Positions 15,696 to 24,702 of a stretch of DNA of 34,751 bases are shown here, one piece after another (position 1 is the stretch's first letter; the number at the start of each line of letters is the position of its first letter). The stretch is from Lachnospiraceae bacterium (GTDB lineage Bacteria; Bacillota; Clostridia; Lachnospirales; Lachnospiraceae), in contig JAQYOA010000220.1 in NCBI GenBank assembly GCA_028727605.1, positions 1-34,751 of the forward strand, read 5' to 3'. A program made the translations under genes and the position numbers. A model generated the notes under the pieces. It was not told the DNA's origin and did no database searches. It saw only the letters and a list, made by a program, of their open reading frames with translations.

Positions 15696-16934
15696 GTGAA
15701 CGAATTAGAGAATCAAAATGAACCGGAACATAAAGGAAAAAAGAGACGATTTTCAGGGAAGAAGATCAGCAGCACCAAAAAGGCGTTTTTCGCCGGAATT
15801 GCAGCGGCGCTTGGTGTCGTTGCCCTTTTGTTTCTTCTGATCAATTTTGTCTGGCTTCCCGGGAGTACTTCATCGCCCGGAAGCTGGCTTTCTGCAAAAA
15901 AAATCCGCACGATTGAGGAACTGATTGATCAGGTGTATGCCGGAGATAAGGAGGATGAAAAGCTGGCGGACAGTATGTATAAAGGATTGATCAGCGGATT
16001 AGGCGACCGCTATTCGACCTACTATACAGCCAGTGAATACGAAGCGATTAAAACCGCTCAGGACGGATATTATGAAGGCATTGGAGTCACGGTCTCCATG
16101 GAGGAGGATCACCTGATTGTGGAGGAAGTTCAGCAGGATACTCCGGCATGGAATGCAGGAATCCTGCCGGGTGATCAGATTGTAAGGATTGACGGAAATG
16201 AACTGACAGGAATGACGTTAAGCGAAGCGGTTGCGCTTCTCAAAGAAAACGGAAAAGAGACGGTAACGCTTACGATCAGCCGCGAAAGCGGGGAGAACGG
16301 CACATCAGAAGAACTGCTGCTGGAAGTGAAGAAAGAAAAACTGGAGGCAGTTTCGGTGGCGGGAGAGATGCTGGAGGATTCCATTGGATATCTGGCAATC
16401 AGTGAATTTACCAGTCTGACAGCAAAACAGTTCGGGGAAGTCTATGAAAACTTAAAGGAACAGGACATGGAGCGCCTGATTGTGGACTTGAGGGGAAATC
16501 CGGGTGGTCTGGTTTCTTCTGTCTGCGACACACTGCGCCAGATTCTTCCGGAAGGTCTGATTGTTTATACGGAAGATAAGAATGGAAAGCGGGAAGAATA
16601 CCTCTGTGACGGCGATACGCCTATTGACATTCCCCTGGTTGTGCTGGTCAATGAAAATACAGCCAGTGCGGCGGAGATTTTCACCGGAGCGGTCAAAGAT
16701 TATGGAATCGGTACGATTGTCGGTACTGTGACATTTGGAAAAGGTATTGTACAAAATACTTACAAACTGCCGGACGGCAGTGTGGTAAAATTGACGATCG
16801 CGCATTATTATACGCCTCTTGGGAATGATATTCATGGGGTGGGCATCACACCGGATGTGGAAATCGAACTGCCGGAAGATGCGGACAGCGATGTACAGCT
16901 GGAAAAAGCGATTGACGTGGTTAAGAAAATGTAA
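15696..16934 (+). CDS. S41-family C-terminal processing peptidase with PDZ domain
   Basis: A 412-residue membrane-anchored serine protease. A basic cytoplasmic N-terminus (KGKKRRFSGKK) is followed by one transmembrane segment (about 29-54), placing the rest outside the cell. The PDZ domain spans about 124-195 (GIGVTVSMEEDHLIVEEVQQDTPAWNAGILPGDQIVRIDG). The peptidase domain has LIVDLRGNPGG (261-271), the catalytic serine in NENTASAAE (S324) and the lysine in TFGKGIVQ (K349). The start is GTG at 15696 behind GGGAAGGGA; the nearby ATG at 15689 is out of frame. Likely target: envelope or cell-wall proteins, inferred from ftsEX next door. Confidence 0.93.
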   Translation: MNELENQNEPEHKGKKRRFSGKKISSTKKAFFAGIAAALGVVALLFLLINFVWLPGSTSSPGSWLSAKKIRTIEELIDQVYAGDKEDEKLADSMYKGLISGLGDRYSTYYTASEYEAIKTAQDGYYEGIGVTVSMEEDHLIVEEVQQDTPAWNAGILPGDQIVRIDGNELTGMTLSEAVALLKENGKETVTLTISRESGENGTSEELLLEVKKEKLEAVSVAGEMLEDSIGYLAISEFTSLTAKQFGEVYENLKEQDMERLIVDLRGNPGGLVSSVCDTLRQILPEGLIVYTEDKNGKREEYLCDGDTPIDIPLVVLVNENTASAAEIFTGAVKDYGIGTIVGTVTFGKGIVQNTYKLPDGSVVKLTIAHYYTPLGNDIHGVGITPDVEIELPEDADSDVQLEKAIDVVKKM

Positions 16935-16989
16935 AATGAAATACAAAAATGCATTTGGGTATTGAGTTTTGAGAAGATTGAACTTACAC

Positions 16990-16995
16990 TATAAT
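16990..16995 (+). promoter_or_regulatory. TATAAT -10 box before the nitrite/sulfite reductase gene
   Basis: A perfect TATAAT lies 30 bp before the start codon. The -35 region is poor (TTTTGA at the 17-bp position), which would fit a regulated promoter. Confidence 0.45.
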
Positions 16996-17024
16996 CAGGA
17001 AAAGAACATAGGAGGGATATTGCA

Positions 17025-18557
17025 ATGGAAAAATTAATGCAGGAATTTCGGGATGATCTGAGTGAATTCCGTGAGAAGACAGATCAGTTTTATGCCGGAG
17101 AAGTCAGCATGAAAGATTACAAGGGATTTTCCGGCGGCTTTGGAAGCTACGCCCAGAAAGGCGGAAAAGCCAGCATGATCCGTCTTCGCATGGCAGGCGG
17201 AAGAATGACAAAGGAAAAACTGAAATTTATTGCAGATGTGATTGCAGAGTATGGAGTGGACAAGGCTCATTTTACTACTTGTCAGACGGTTCAGCTGCAC
17301 AATCTGGACGGAAAAGCAGTCTGTGAGATTATGGAAAAGGCCATGGATGTGGGAATCGTCACCAGAGGCGGCGGCGGAGATTTTCCGAGAAATACCATGG
17401 TATCACCTCTTTCCGGTGTGGAAGCAGGAGAGTATTTTGATGTACTGCCCTATGCAGAGGCAGCTGCAGATTATCTTCTCACCACAATCAAAACCGTAAA
17501 GATGCCCCGAAAACTGAAAGTGGGATTTTCCAACTCTCCTGCAAATGTCACACATGCAACCTTCCGTGATCTTGGATTTGCCGCAAGAGAAGACGGAAAG
17601 TTTGATGTGTACAGTGCCGGCGGTCTGGGAAACAATCCCCGAATGGGCGTGAAAGTGGCGGAGGCAGTGGATCCCTCCGAAATACTGTTTTATATCAGAG
17701 CGATGATTGATACCTTTGTGGCATATGGAAACTATGAGAATCGTGCGAAGGCGAGAACACGATATATGCAGGAAACGCTGGGTGAAGGGTATAAGGCAGC
17801 ATTTCTTGAAAAACTTGCAGCGGTCAGGGAAAGAGAAGATCTGACAATTCAGGTAGAGCCCCGCGTTGTGAAAAAGACGGGAGATGGAAGCTGCGCATCC
17901 GGAGATAGAGTGATTCCCCAGAAACAGGAAGGTCTGTATGCAGTGGCATACCATCCGATCGGAGGACTTCCGGCGGTTGGAAAATTTGCAGAGATCTACG
18001 AAGCAATTCGTGATGCCGGGGAAGCAGAGGTCCGCATTGCACCGGATGAAACGATCTATGTGATTAATCTGACCGGAGCAGAGGCAGAGCGTGTACTTGC
18101 CGTTACCGAGGATGGAGCAAAGAATTTGTTTGAAACTTCCGTTTCCTGTATCGGAAGTACAATTTGTCAGATTGGTCTTAGAAACTCCCAGGGCTTGCTC
18201 GCAAGTATTGTAGAAGAAGTGAGAAAATATGATTTCGCTGACGGAGTACTGCCCCGGATTCATATTTCCGGATGTACCTCCTCCTGCGGAACCCATCAGA
18301 TCGGAACGCTTGGTTTCCATGGAGCAGTGAAAAAAGTGGATGGAAAACCACAGAGCGGTTTTACGTTCCATGTCAATGGATCCGATGTGCAGGGAGAAGA
18401 ACGTTTTGGTGAGGAGTGGGGCGTTATGCTTGAGTCCGAAATTCCTTCTTTCTTCGTGGACCTTGGAAAAGCTGTGGAAGCAGAGCATACCACTTTTGAT
18501 AAATGGTTTGCCAAAGATCCTGAGAAACTGCGCAAGGTGGCAGAGAAGTATCTTTAA
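17025..18557 (+). CDS. Nitrite/sulfite reductase, sirohaem and 4Fe-4S type
   Basis: A 510-residue enzyme of the ferredoxin-type nitrite/sulfite reductase family, which reduces nitrite to ammonia or sulfite to sulfide with six electrons. It has the two half-repeats of the family, with sirohaem-binding arginines and lysines in RGGGGDFPRNTMVSPLSG and PRKLKVGFSNS. The cluster cysteines are C375-X5-C381 (SCIGSTIC) and C417-X3-C421 (GCTSSC), the standard coupled sirohaem/Fe4S4 arrangement. Which substrate is used cannot be read from the sequence. No reductase partner, sirohaem synthesis or transporter gene is nearby. It is a single-gene unit with a good RBS (AGGAGGG) and its own terminator. Confidence 0.9.
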   Translation: MEKLMQEFRDDLSEFREKTDQFYAGEVSMKDYKGFSGGFGSYAQKGGKASMIRLRMAGGRMTKEKLKFIADVIAEYGVDKAHFTTCQTVQLHNLDGKAVCEIMEKAMDVGIVTRGGGGDFPRNTMVSPLSGVEAGEYFDVLPYAEAAADYLLTTIKTVKMPRKLKVGFSNSPANVTHATFRDLGFAAREDGKFDVYSAGGLGNNPRMGVKVAEAVDPSEILFYIRAMIDTFVAYGNYENRAKARTRYMQETLGEGYKAAFLEKLAAVREREDLTIQVEPRVVKKTGDGSCASGDRVIPQKQEGLYAVAYHPIGGLPAVGKFAEIYEAIRDAGEAEVRIAPDETIYVINLTGAEAERVLAVTEDGAKNLFETSVSCIGSTICQIGLRNSQGLLASIVEEVRKYDFADGVLPRIHISGCTSSCGTHQIGTLGFHGAVKKVDGKPQSGFTFHVNGSDVQGEERFGEEWGVMLESEIPSFFVDLGKAVEAEHTTFDKWFAKDPEKLRKVAEKYL

Positions 18558-18591
18558 GAAACAGGCATTTTCGAGTGCTGAGCAATGAGCA

Positions 18592-18636
18592 GCTGCCGCA
18601 CGGGTGATTTCAAATCACAGGTGCGGCAGCATTTTT
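18592..18636 (+). terminator. Intrinsic terminator of the nitrite/sulfite reductase gene
   Basis: GCTGCCGCAC and GTGCGGCAGC pair perfectly (10 bp). An inner stem GTGATT/AATCAC continues the hairpin, and ATTTTT follows. Confidence 0.92.
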
Positions 18637-18710
18637 ACTTTGTATGGAGAAATTGATGTCGGGCTCATATGCCGGGAAATTCAGATTGAAGAAACGGGGG
18701 ACAAAAGTGT

Positions 18711-19694
18711 ATGTCAGTTCATTTTGCGACAATCGGGACAAGTAAAATAACGGTTCGCTTTCTGGAAGCAGCCGGAAAATGTGAGGATTTCAGATACTGT
18801 GCGGCGTATTCCAGGGAGAAAGGAAGAGCAGAAGAGTTTGCCGGAATGTATGGGGCAGAAAAGAGTTATGATGATCTGGAAGAGTTGGCGGCGGATCGGG
18901 AAGTGGATGCGGTGTATATTGCAAGCCCGAATTCCCTGCATTGCCATCAGGCAGTACAGCTTTTGAATGCAGGAAAACACATTCTCTGTGAGAAATCCAT
19001 GGCTTCCAATCTTCGCGAGGTACAGGAGATGATCAAAGCAGCCCGCCAAAACAAAAGGGTGCTGATGGAAGCGATGCGCCCTCTCCATGATCCGGGCTTT
19101 GAGAGAATGGCAAAAGAGATGGCAAAGCTTGGAACAATCCGCCGGGCTGCTTTTCGTTATTGCCAGTATTCCAGCCGTTACGACAGTTTTTTGCAGGGGA
19201 ATCATCACAATATTTTTGATCGCAGCTGTTCGGCAGGGGCACTTATGGATATCGGCGTTTACTGTGTGGAGCCGATGGTGCAGCTTTTTGGTGTGCCAAA
19301 AGAAGTAAAAGCGTCGGCTGTTCTTCTGCGGGGAGGAATCGACGGGCTTGGAAGCATTCTGGCAAGCTACGATTCCATGGTGGCGGAACTGGTTTATTCG
19401 AAGATAACAGACAGTAAGGAGCCCAGTGAAATCCAGGGGGAAAAGGGAAGAATGCTGATCTGGAATATCACAAATCCCAGAAAGATAGCGATCCATTATT
19501 ATGATGGGACAGAAGAAGAATATGAAGTGCCGGGAGAAGAAAACAATATGCTTTATGAGATACAGAAATTTCTTCTGGCAGTACAGGGAAGAGAAAACAC
19601 CGAAGATTATCTTTGGACGTCGCTGGAGAGTATGAAAATCATGGATGAGGTCCGCAGGCAGATCGGGGTCTCATTTCCGGCAGACAACATCTGA
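18711..19694 (+). CDS. Gfo/Idh/MocA-family oxidoreductase (first of two)
   Basis: A 327-residue NAD(P)-dependent sugar-type dehydrogenase. The N-terminal Rossmann region begins VHFATIGTSKITVRFLEAA; the middle has the family pattern VDAVYIASPNSLHCHQAVQLLNAGKHILCEKSMASN, where the usual EKP is EKS but the catalytic lysine is kept. The C-terminal sheet domain includes GALMDIGVYCVEPMVQLFG. Substrate unknown; members act on sugars, inositols or dihydrodiols. It starts at ATG 18711 with a poor RBS and ends 16 bp before a second, related gene, so they form an operon. The two proteins may act on related substrates or as a pair. Confidence 0.88.
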   Translation: MSVHFATIGTSKITVRFLEAAGKCEDFRYCAAYSREKGRAEEFAGMYGAEKSYDDLEELAADREVDAVYIASPNSLHCHQAVQLLNAGKHILCEKSMASNLREVQEMIKAARQNKRVLMEAMRPLHDPGFERMAKEMAKLGTIRRAAFRYCQYSSRYDSFLQGNHHNIFDRSCSAGALMDIGVYCVEPMVQLFGVPKEVKASAVLLRGGIDGLGSILASYDSMVAELVYSKITDSKEPSEIQGEKGRMLIWNITNPRKIAIHYYDGTEEEYEVPGEENNMLYEIQKFLLAVQGRENTEDYLWTSLESMKIMDEVRRQIGVSFPADNI

Positions 19695-19710
19695 GAAGGA
19701 GGAGAGGGCA

Positions 19711-20751
19711 ATGGAACCGAAAAAGAAAATCATACGCTGGGGAATATTGGGAGCCGGCAGCATCCTGAACCGATGGATCAAAGGAGCCATGCAGGTGAAG
19801 GATATGGAGATTGCGGCAGTAGCTTCCAGAACAATGGAAAGTGCAGAGGCTGTAGCAAAACAGTACGGGATACCGGAGGCGACAAGCTATGAGGAGCTGC
19901 TGTCGCGGGAAGAGATTGATGCAGTATATATTGCCGTTCCTCACAGTGTACATAAGGATCTGGCATTGCAGGCGATGAAGGCGGGAAAACATGTGCTGGT
20001 GGAAAAACCGGCAGCAGTCAATGCGGCGGAATTTGAGGAGATGGCTGCCTGTGCAGAACAGCAAAACGTTTTCCTGATGGAGGCGGTATGGAGCAGATTT
20101 TTCCCGATGGCAGAAAGAATCTGTCAGTGTCTGGAACAGGGACAGATCGGTCAGGTGAGGGCAATCCATTCGGCATTCTCTTTTCGGGCGGAACCGCAGG
20201 ACGGCAGCGGAAGGCTGTTTGACCCGAACCGGGCAGGAGGAGGTCTTCTTGATGTCGGCGTTTATAATCTTCATTTTGCGGATATGATACTGAACAAAGA
20301 GCCTGTACGTATAACTGGTCTGGCTTCTTTTGATACGGATGAACTGCATTTGAAGGTAGATGAGCAGGCAAGCTATATTTCTTTGTATGACAAAGGAGAG
20401 CTGGCGGTTATGACAAGCGGAATCCGCACAGAAATGCCGGATACAGCCTGCATTTACGGTACAGACGGCTACCTTGTGGTGCCGCATTTCTGGAAGCCTA
20501 CACAGATGGAGATTCATTTGGGAGAGAAGGTGTACCGGGAAGAGCGGATGGTAGAGCAGAATGTGAGCGGAATACAGGATGAAGGCTTCCAGTATGAGAT
20601 AAGACATGTGAATGAGTGCATCCGAAACGGACGGATCGAGTCACCGGTTATGATCTGGAAAAAAAGTCTGTCGGTGTTAAGACAGTGTGATTCTCTGCGA
20701 AGAGAATGGAACCTGCGGTATCCGTTTGAGGAGGAATTTTCAAAACACTGA
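19711..20751 (+). CDS. Gfo/Idh/MocA-family oxidoreductase (second of two)
   Basis: A 346-residue dehydrogenase of the same family as its upstream neighbour. I place the start at ATG 19711, preceded by AAGGAGGAG (19696-19704); the ORF-track start at 19645 lies inside the previous gene and adds a non-conserved leader. The Rossmann motif is WGILGAGSILNRW, then VDAVYIAVPHSVHKDLALQAMKAGKHVLVEKP with the standard EKP, then VFLMEAVWSRFFP and GGGLLDVGVYNLHFADMIL. The LMEA(V)W(S)RF pattern is like dihydrodiol or xylose dehydrogenase-type members. The substrate is unknown. It is followed by a strong terminator. Confidence 0.9.
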   Translation: MEPKKKIIRWGILGAGSILNRWIKGAMQVKDMEIAAVASRTMESAEAVAKQYGIPEATSYEELLSREEIDAVYIAVPHSVHKDLALQAMKAGKHVLVEKPAAVNAAEFEEMAACAEQQNVFLMEAVWSRFFPMAERICQCLEQGQIGQVRAIHSAFSFRAEPQDGSGRLFDPNRAGGGLLDVGVYNLHFADMILNKEPVRITGLASFDTDELHLKVDEQASYISLYDKGELAVMTSGIRTEMPDTACIYGTDGYLVVPHFWKPTQMEIHLGEKVYREERMVEQNVSGIQDEGFQYEIRHVNECIRNGRIESPVMIWKKSLSVLRQCDSLRREWNLRYPFEEEFSKH

Positions 20752-20790
20752 TTGAGAATGAGCCGGAGCTTTTTGAATAAATTAAGATTC

Positions 20791-20833
20791 AAAAGTACAG
20801 AACGAGTATTCGGATTTGTTCTGTACTTTTTTT
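20791..20833 (+). terminator. Intrinsic terminator of the Gfo/Idh pair
   Basis: AAAAGTACAGAAC (20791-20803) pairs perfectly with GTTCTGTACTTTT (20818-20830), and the T-run continues. Confidence 0.93.
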
Positions 20834-21074
20834 GTCACGGTAAAAATAAAGAGGATGTCCGGACTTACATAGTAAGTAGTTGGTATTGAATATTTTGTAC
20901 GGATACGGATATAATTTTCAATAAGATTTGCTTCTGGAACTTTTCTGAGGTATAATCATACTGAAAAAAGTGGACGTAAACGTAAAAAATATTCAATAAA
21001 ACTTTATCTGATGAAAGCGTCATTGAATAAAAGGTACAAAATCGTTTAAAATGTGCAGTAAAGGAGATTGATTT
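20834..21074 (+). promoter_or_regulatory. AT-rich upstream region of the ATPase gene, with promoter and inverted repeats
   Basis: A promoter TTGCTT (20928-20933), 17-bp spacer, TATAAT (20951-20956) is present. It is flanked by a perfect 13-bp inverted repeat, TATTGAATATTTT (20884-20896) and AAAATATTCAATA (20986-20998). Partial copies of the same TTGAATA/TATTCAA word occur near 20914 and 21023. A short dyad ACTTAC/GTAAGT lies at 20863-20877. The paired boxes around a promoter suggest an operator for a dimeric or looping regulator. Confidence 0.5.
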
Positions 21075-22328
21075 ATGGAAATTAAAAGAGATAAATATCT
21101 AAACGATTTGATTAACCGAATGCACAATGGAATGATAAAGGTTGTAACAGGTATCAGAAGATGCGGAAAGTCCTATCTGCTTTTTCATATTTTCAAGAAT
21201 TATCTGTTAGAGCAAGGTGTACCTGTATCACATATTATTATGATTGAGTTGGATCAGCGAAAGAATAAAAAGTATCGTGACCCGGATGCAATATTAGATT
21301 ATATAGAATCATTGATTACCGATGACGAACAGTATTATATTATGTTGGACGAAGTTCAGATGCTGGAAGAGTTTGAAGAAGTGCTTAACTCGTTACTTCA
21401 TATCAGAAATGCAGATGTATATGTAACAGGCAGTAACTCAAAATTTTTGTCAAAAGATGTAATTACTGAATTTAGGGGTAGAGGTGATGAAATTCACATT
21501 TATCCATTGACTTTCAAGGAATTTATGGAAGCCTATGACGGAGACATATATCGTGGATGGGCTGAGTATGTAGTATATGGTGGTCTTCCGTTGACGGTTA
21601 CAATGAAAACAGAAGAACAGAAGATTAACTATCTTACGAATTTGTTTAAAGAAACCTATTTGAAAGATATTATTGAAAGGCACCATATTGAGAAAACACA
21701 GGAGCTGGAGGACTTAATTAACATTCTTGCTTCCGCTATTGGTTCCCTGACAAATCCGTCGAAGATTGAAGCTACATTTAAGAGTACAATTCAGTCAACA
21801 ATCAGTTTGAATACAATCAGGCAGTATATAGAGCATTTAGAAGATGCTTTCATTATTAATAAGGCAAATCGTTATAACGTAAAGGGCAGAAAATATATTG
21901 GTACACCATTAAAGTATTATTTTGAAGATGTGGGACTCAGGAATGCAATGTTAGAGTTCAGACAGGTTGAAGAAACGCATTTAATGGAAAATATTATTTA
22001 CAACGAATTGCGAAGCAGAGGATATTCAGTAGATATTGGTGTTGTAGAAAAACGTGGAACAGACGAAGAAGGTAAAGAATACAAGAAGCAGTTGGAGATT
22101 GACTTTATAGCGAACCTCGGCAGCAAACGATATTATATTCAATCAGCCTTTAGCATGCCGACGGAAGAAAAACGGATTCAGGAAAAGGTTTCTCTTGTAA
22201 ATGTAAACGATTCCTTTAAAAAGATTATTGTTGTTAAAGATGTTGTGAATATCACAAGGGATGAAGATGGAATTACTACTATGAGTATCTATGACTTTTT
22301 ATTAAAAGAAAATAGTTTGGAATTGTAA
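21075..22328 (+). CDS. AAA-type ATPase with DUF4143 C-terminal domain
   Basis: A 417-residue protein of the AAA_14/DUF4143 family. Walker A is TGIRRCGKS (25-33), Walker B YYIMLDEVQ (about 87-95), then the sensor-like VYVTGSNSKFLS (116-126) and the RGRGDEIHIYPLTFKEF segment typical of the family. The C-terminal DUF4143 part ends with a PD-(D/E)XK-like strand pattern, LEIDFIANLGSKRYYIQSAFS. The biochemical role of these proteins is not established; they are common accessory genes. The gene is visibly more AT-rich than its neighbours, uses A/T-ending codons, has its own promoter, and has no terminator after it, all consistent with lateral acquisition. Confidence 0.88.
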   Translation: MEIKRDKYLNDLINRMHNGMIKVVTGIRRCGKSYLLFHIFKNYLLEQGVPVSHIIMIELDQRKNKKYRDPDAILDYIESLITDDEQYYIMLDEVQMLEEFEEVLNSLLHIRNADVYVTGSNSKFLSKDVITEFRGRGDEIHIYPLTFKEFMEAYDGDIYRGWAEYVVYGGLPLTVTMKTEEQKINYLTNLFKETYLKDIIERHHIEKTQELEDLINILASAIGSLTNPSKIEATFKSTIQSTISLNTIRQYIEHLEDAFIINKANRYNVKGRKYIGTPLKYYFEDVGLRNAMLEFRQVEETHLMENIIYNELRSRGYSVDIGVVEKRGTDEEGKEYKKQLEIDFIANLGSKRYYIQSAFSMPTEEKRIQEKVSLVNVNDSFKKIIVVKDVVNITRDEDGITTMSIYDFLLKENSLEL

Positions 22329-22377
22329 ATACCTTTAAATGAGTTTGGTATGAATAATACAGAGGGAGGATGTTACA

Positions 22378-22389
22378 ATGAAAAGTTGA
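22378..22389 (+). other. Three-codon mini-ORF with strong ribosome binding site
   Basis: GAGGGAGGATGTTACAATG is followed by AAA AGT TGA, that is Met-Lys-Ser-stop. It may be the remnant of a gene start left by a rearrangement or a leader ORF; nothing in the reading frame after the stop is recognisable. Confidence 0.3.
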
Positions 22390-22424
22390 ATGTGGAGATT
22401 ATGGATTGAGGTAATTGTGAAAAG

Positions 22425-22555
22425 AAGGCCATGCCACTTCGATTTCGCTTATGCTGCATTTCGGTGAGGGCTTGTGCCCTATACATCTTCATTCGAATGT
22501 GCTTATACGTGAGCAAGCTCCCAATAAGCAATTCGGCTTATCTATGCATGGCTTT
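22425..22555. repeat. 131-bp hairpin-rich element with inverted-repeat ends
   Basis: The ends AAGGCCATGC (22425-22434) and GCATGGCTTT (22546-22555) are inverted repeats with one mismatch. Inside are AGGGC/GCCCT, the palindrome CATTCGAATG, GAGC/GCTC and AAGC/GCTT stems, and three copies of GCTTAT. Composition differs from the AT-rich gene before it. It is open in two frames, so ORF callers extend uvrB through it. The right end touches the uvrB ribosome binding site. It looks like a small non-coding repeat of the REP/MITE kind; I cannot show other copies from this window. Confidence 0.45.
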
Positions 22556-22570
22556 AAGGAGAAAAAAATC

Positions 22571-24562
22571 ATGGATAAATTCATATTACACTCCGAATAT
22601 AAACCAACCGGAGACCAGCCGCAGGCCATTGAAGCCCTTGTAAAAGGCTTCAAAGAAGGCAACCAATGTCAGACTTTATTAGGAGTTACGGGCTCTGGCA
22701 AGACTTTTACCATGGCAAACGTCATTGAACAATTAAATAAACCAACACTCATAATTGCGCACAATAAAACTCTGGCAGCACAGCTCTACGGGGAATTCAA
22801 GGAGTTCTTCCCGGAGAATGCGGTGGAATACTTTGTCTCCTACTACGATTATTACCAGCCGGAAGCCTATGTGCCTTCGTCGGATACGTATATTGCAAAG
22901 GATTCTGCCAGAAATGATGAGATTGATAAGCTCCGTCTGTCCGCTACTTCTGCGCTGAGTGAGCGGAAAGATGTGATTGTGGTCTCCAGTGTTTCCTGTA
23001 TTTATGGAATCGGAAGCCCGAAAGATTACATGGAAATGATCATCTCGCTGCGACCGGGAATGGAGAAGGACAGAGATGATGTGATACGACAGCTGATTGA
23101 CATTCAGTATGAACGAAATGATATGGATTTTCATCGGGGAACTTTCCGTGTACGGGGAGATGTATTGGAAATCTTTCCGGCGGAGGAATCGGACAAGGCG
23201 ATACGTGTGGAATTTTTCGGAGACGAGATTGATCGGCTTGTCCAGATTGATACGCTGACCGGGGAAATTCTCTGTGAGCTGAAGCATGCGGCAATCTTCC
23301 CGGCATCTCATTATGTTGTCCCGATGGATTCGATTTTGAAAGCGACCACGGAGATTGAAAAAGATATGGAGGAACAGGTGCGCTTTTTCAAGAGCGAAGG
23401 AAAACTGATTGAGGCACAGAGAATCGAAGAGAGAACAAATTTCGATATTGAGATGTTAAAGGAAACCGGAATCTGTTCCGGTATCGAGAATTATTCCAGA
23501 TATCTTTCTGGGTTAAAGCCTGGAGAACCGCCCTATACGCTGATGGATTACTTTGGGGATGATTTCCTGATTATCATTGATGAGTCGCACAAAACTCTGC
23601 CGCAGATCCGAAGCATGTATGCAGGCGATCAATCCAGAAAGAGCACGCTGGTAGACTATGGATTTCGTCTGCCGTCCGCAAAAGACAACCGGCCGCTGAA
23701 CTTTGAGGAATTTGAGGATCGGATTGACCAGATTCTGTTTGTATCTGCCACACCGGGAGAATATGAGGCGGATCATGAGCTGCTGAGAGCGGAACAGATC
23801 ATTCGCCCGACAGGACTTCTTGATCCGAATGTGGAAGTACGTCCGGTGGAAGGTCAGATTGATGATCTGATTTTTGAAGTGAAAAAAGAGGTAGCCAGTC
23901 ATAACAAGGTACTTGTGACGACCCTGACCAAGCGTATGGCGGAGGATCTTACGGATTATATGAAAGAGGCCGGGATACGGGTCCGTTATCTGCATTCCGA
24001 TATTGACACCTTAGAGCGGACCGAGATTATCCGGGATATGCGGCTGGATGTATTTGACGTGTTGGTGGGAATCAACCTTCTAAGAGAAGGTCTGGACATT
24101 CCGGAGATCACGCTGGTGGCGATTCTCGATGCGGACAAAGAAGGCTTCCTGCGTTCGGGAACCTCTCTGATTCAGACGATCGGACGTGCGGCGAGAAACA
24201 GTGACGGACATGTCATTATGTATGCGGATACCGTGACAGATTCCATGAAAATGGCAATGGAAGAGACTCTTCGCCGAAGGGAATTGCAGGAGAAATACAA
24301 CGAAGAACACAATATCACACCAAAGACAATCCAGAAGGCCGTTCGGGATTTGATCAGCATTTCCAAAGAGGTTGCAAAATCGGAAGAAAAACTTTCGAAA
24401 GATCCGGAATCTATGAGCAGGGAAGAACTGGAAAAACTCATCGGAAAGGTACAGAAACAGATGAAGGCGGCAGCGGCAGAACTGAACTTCGAGATGGCGG
24501 CACAGCTGAGGGATCAGATGCTGGAATTGAAGAAAAATCTGGAGGATCTGCAGGAAAATTAA
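22571..24562 (+). CDS. uvrB: UvrABC system protein B (excinuclease subunit)
   Basis: Damage-verification helicase of nucleotide excision repair; works with UvrA and UvrC. I set the start at ATG 22571 ([23 protein letters not shown], 663 residues) because AAGGAG precedes it and family members begin this way; the ORF-track start at 22451 lies in the hairpin element. Walker A GVTGSGKT is at 38-45, the DNA-probing beta-hairpin region reads [14 protein letters not shown], motif II is IIDESH, and motifs V-VI are [13 protein letters not shown] and QTIGRAARN. The C-terminal UVR motif [21 protein letters not shown] binds UvrC. uvrA is not adjacent in this window. Terminated downstream. Confidence 0.97.
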   Translation: MDKFILHSEYKPTGDQPQAIEALVKGFKEGNQCQTLLGVTGSGKTFTMANVIEQLNKPTLIIAHNKTLAAQLYGEFKEFFPENAVEYFVSYYDYYQPEAYVPSSDTYIAKDSARNDEIDKLRLSATSALSERKDVIVVSSVSCIYGIGSPKDYMEMIISLRPGMEKDRDDVIRQLIDIQYERNDMDFHRGTFRVRGDVLEIFPAEESDKAIRVEFFGDEIDRLVQIDTLTGEILCELKHAAIFPASHYVVPMDSILKATTEIEKDMEEQVRFFKSEGKLIEAQRIEERTNFDIEMLKETGICSGIENYSRYLSGLKPGEPPYTLMDYFGDDFLIIIDESHKTLPQIRSMYAGDQSRKSTLVDYGFRLPSAKDNRPLNFEEFEDRIDQILFVSATPGEYEADHELLRAEQIIRPTGLLDPNVEVRPVEGQIDDLIFEVKKEVASHNKVLVTTLTKRMAEDLTDYMKEAGIRVRYLHSDIDTLERTEIIRDMRLDVFDVLVGINLLREGLDIPEITLVAILDADKEGFLRSGTSLIQTIGRAARNSDGHVIMYADTVTDSMKMAMEETLRRRELQEKYNEEHNITPKTIQKAVRDLISISKEVAKSEEKLSKDPESMSREELEKLIGKVQKQMKAAAAELNFEMAAQLRDQMLELKKNLEDLQEN

Positions 24563-24568
24563 ACAGTA

Positions 24569-24612
24569 AAAAAGCCGTTTCGATTCCGGGAGGAAAACAG
24601 AAACGGCTTTTT
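24569..24612 (+). terminator. Intrinsic terminator of uvrB
   Basis: AAAAAGCCGTTTC (24569-24581) pairs perfectly with GAAACGGCTTTTT (24600-24612) around an 18-nt loop. Confidence 0.92.
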
Positions 24613-24667
24613 GCATCCGGGAAAGATCCATTCGGATATCCGGCTCCTTTGGAATAGAGTTCCCTAC

Positions 24668-24697
24668 TTGACGCCGAACAGGAATTCTCGTTATAAT
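24668..24697 (+). promoter_or_regulatory. Sigma-A-type promoter pointing into the 3' end of HTH gene 1
   Basis: TTGACG (24668-24673), 18-bp spacer, perfect TATAAT (24692-24697). The predicted start near 24704 falls on the first 18-bp motif. Its transcript would be antisense to the minus-strand regulator and would continue toward the 138-residue gene at 25116. Confidence 0.6.
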
Positions 24698-24702
24698 GAA
24701 AA

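Noticed and set aside
17403-18488. Minus-strand 361-codon ORF over the nitrite/sulfite reductase gene
   Set aside because: Antisense shadow: the plus-strand frame has all family motifs and a ribosome binding site, this one has none.
19639-20607. Minus-strand 322-codon ORF over the second Gfo/Idh gene
   Set aside because: Antisense shadow, His/Cys-rich nonsense composition, no ribosome binding site.
21075-22328. Transposase or defence-system ATPase
   Set aside because: The motifs fit the AAA_14/DUF4143 family; there is no transposase catalytic triad, terminal repeat or defence partner gene next to it.
22451-22570. 40-residue N-terminal extension of UvrB
   Set aside because: It translates the hairpin element; UvrB proteins start at MDKF-like sequence and the good ribosome site is before 22571.
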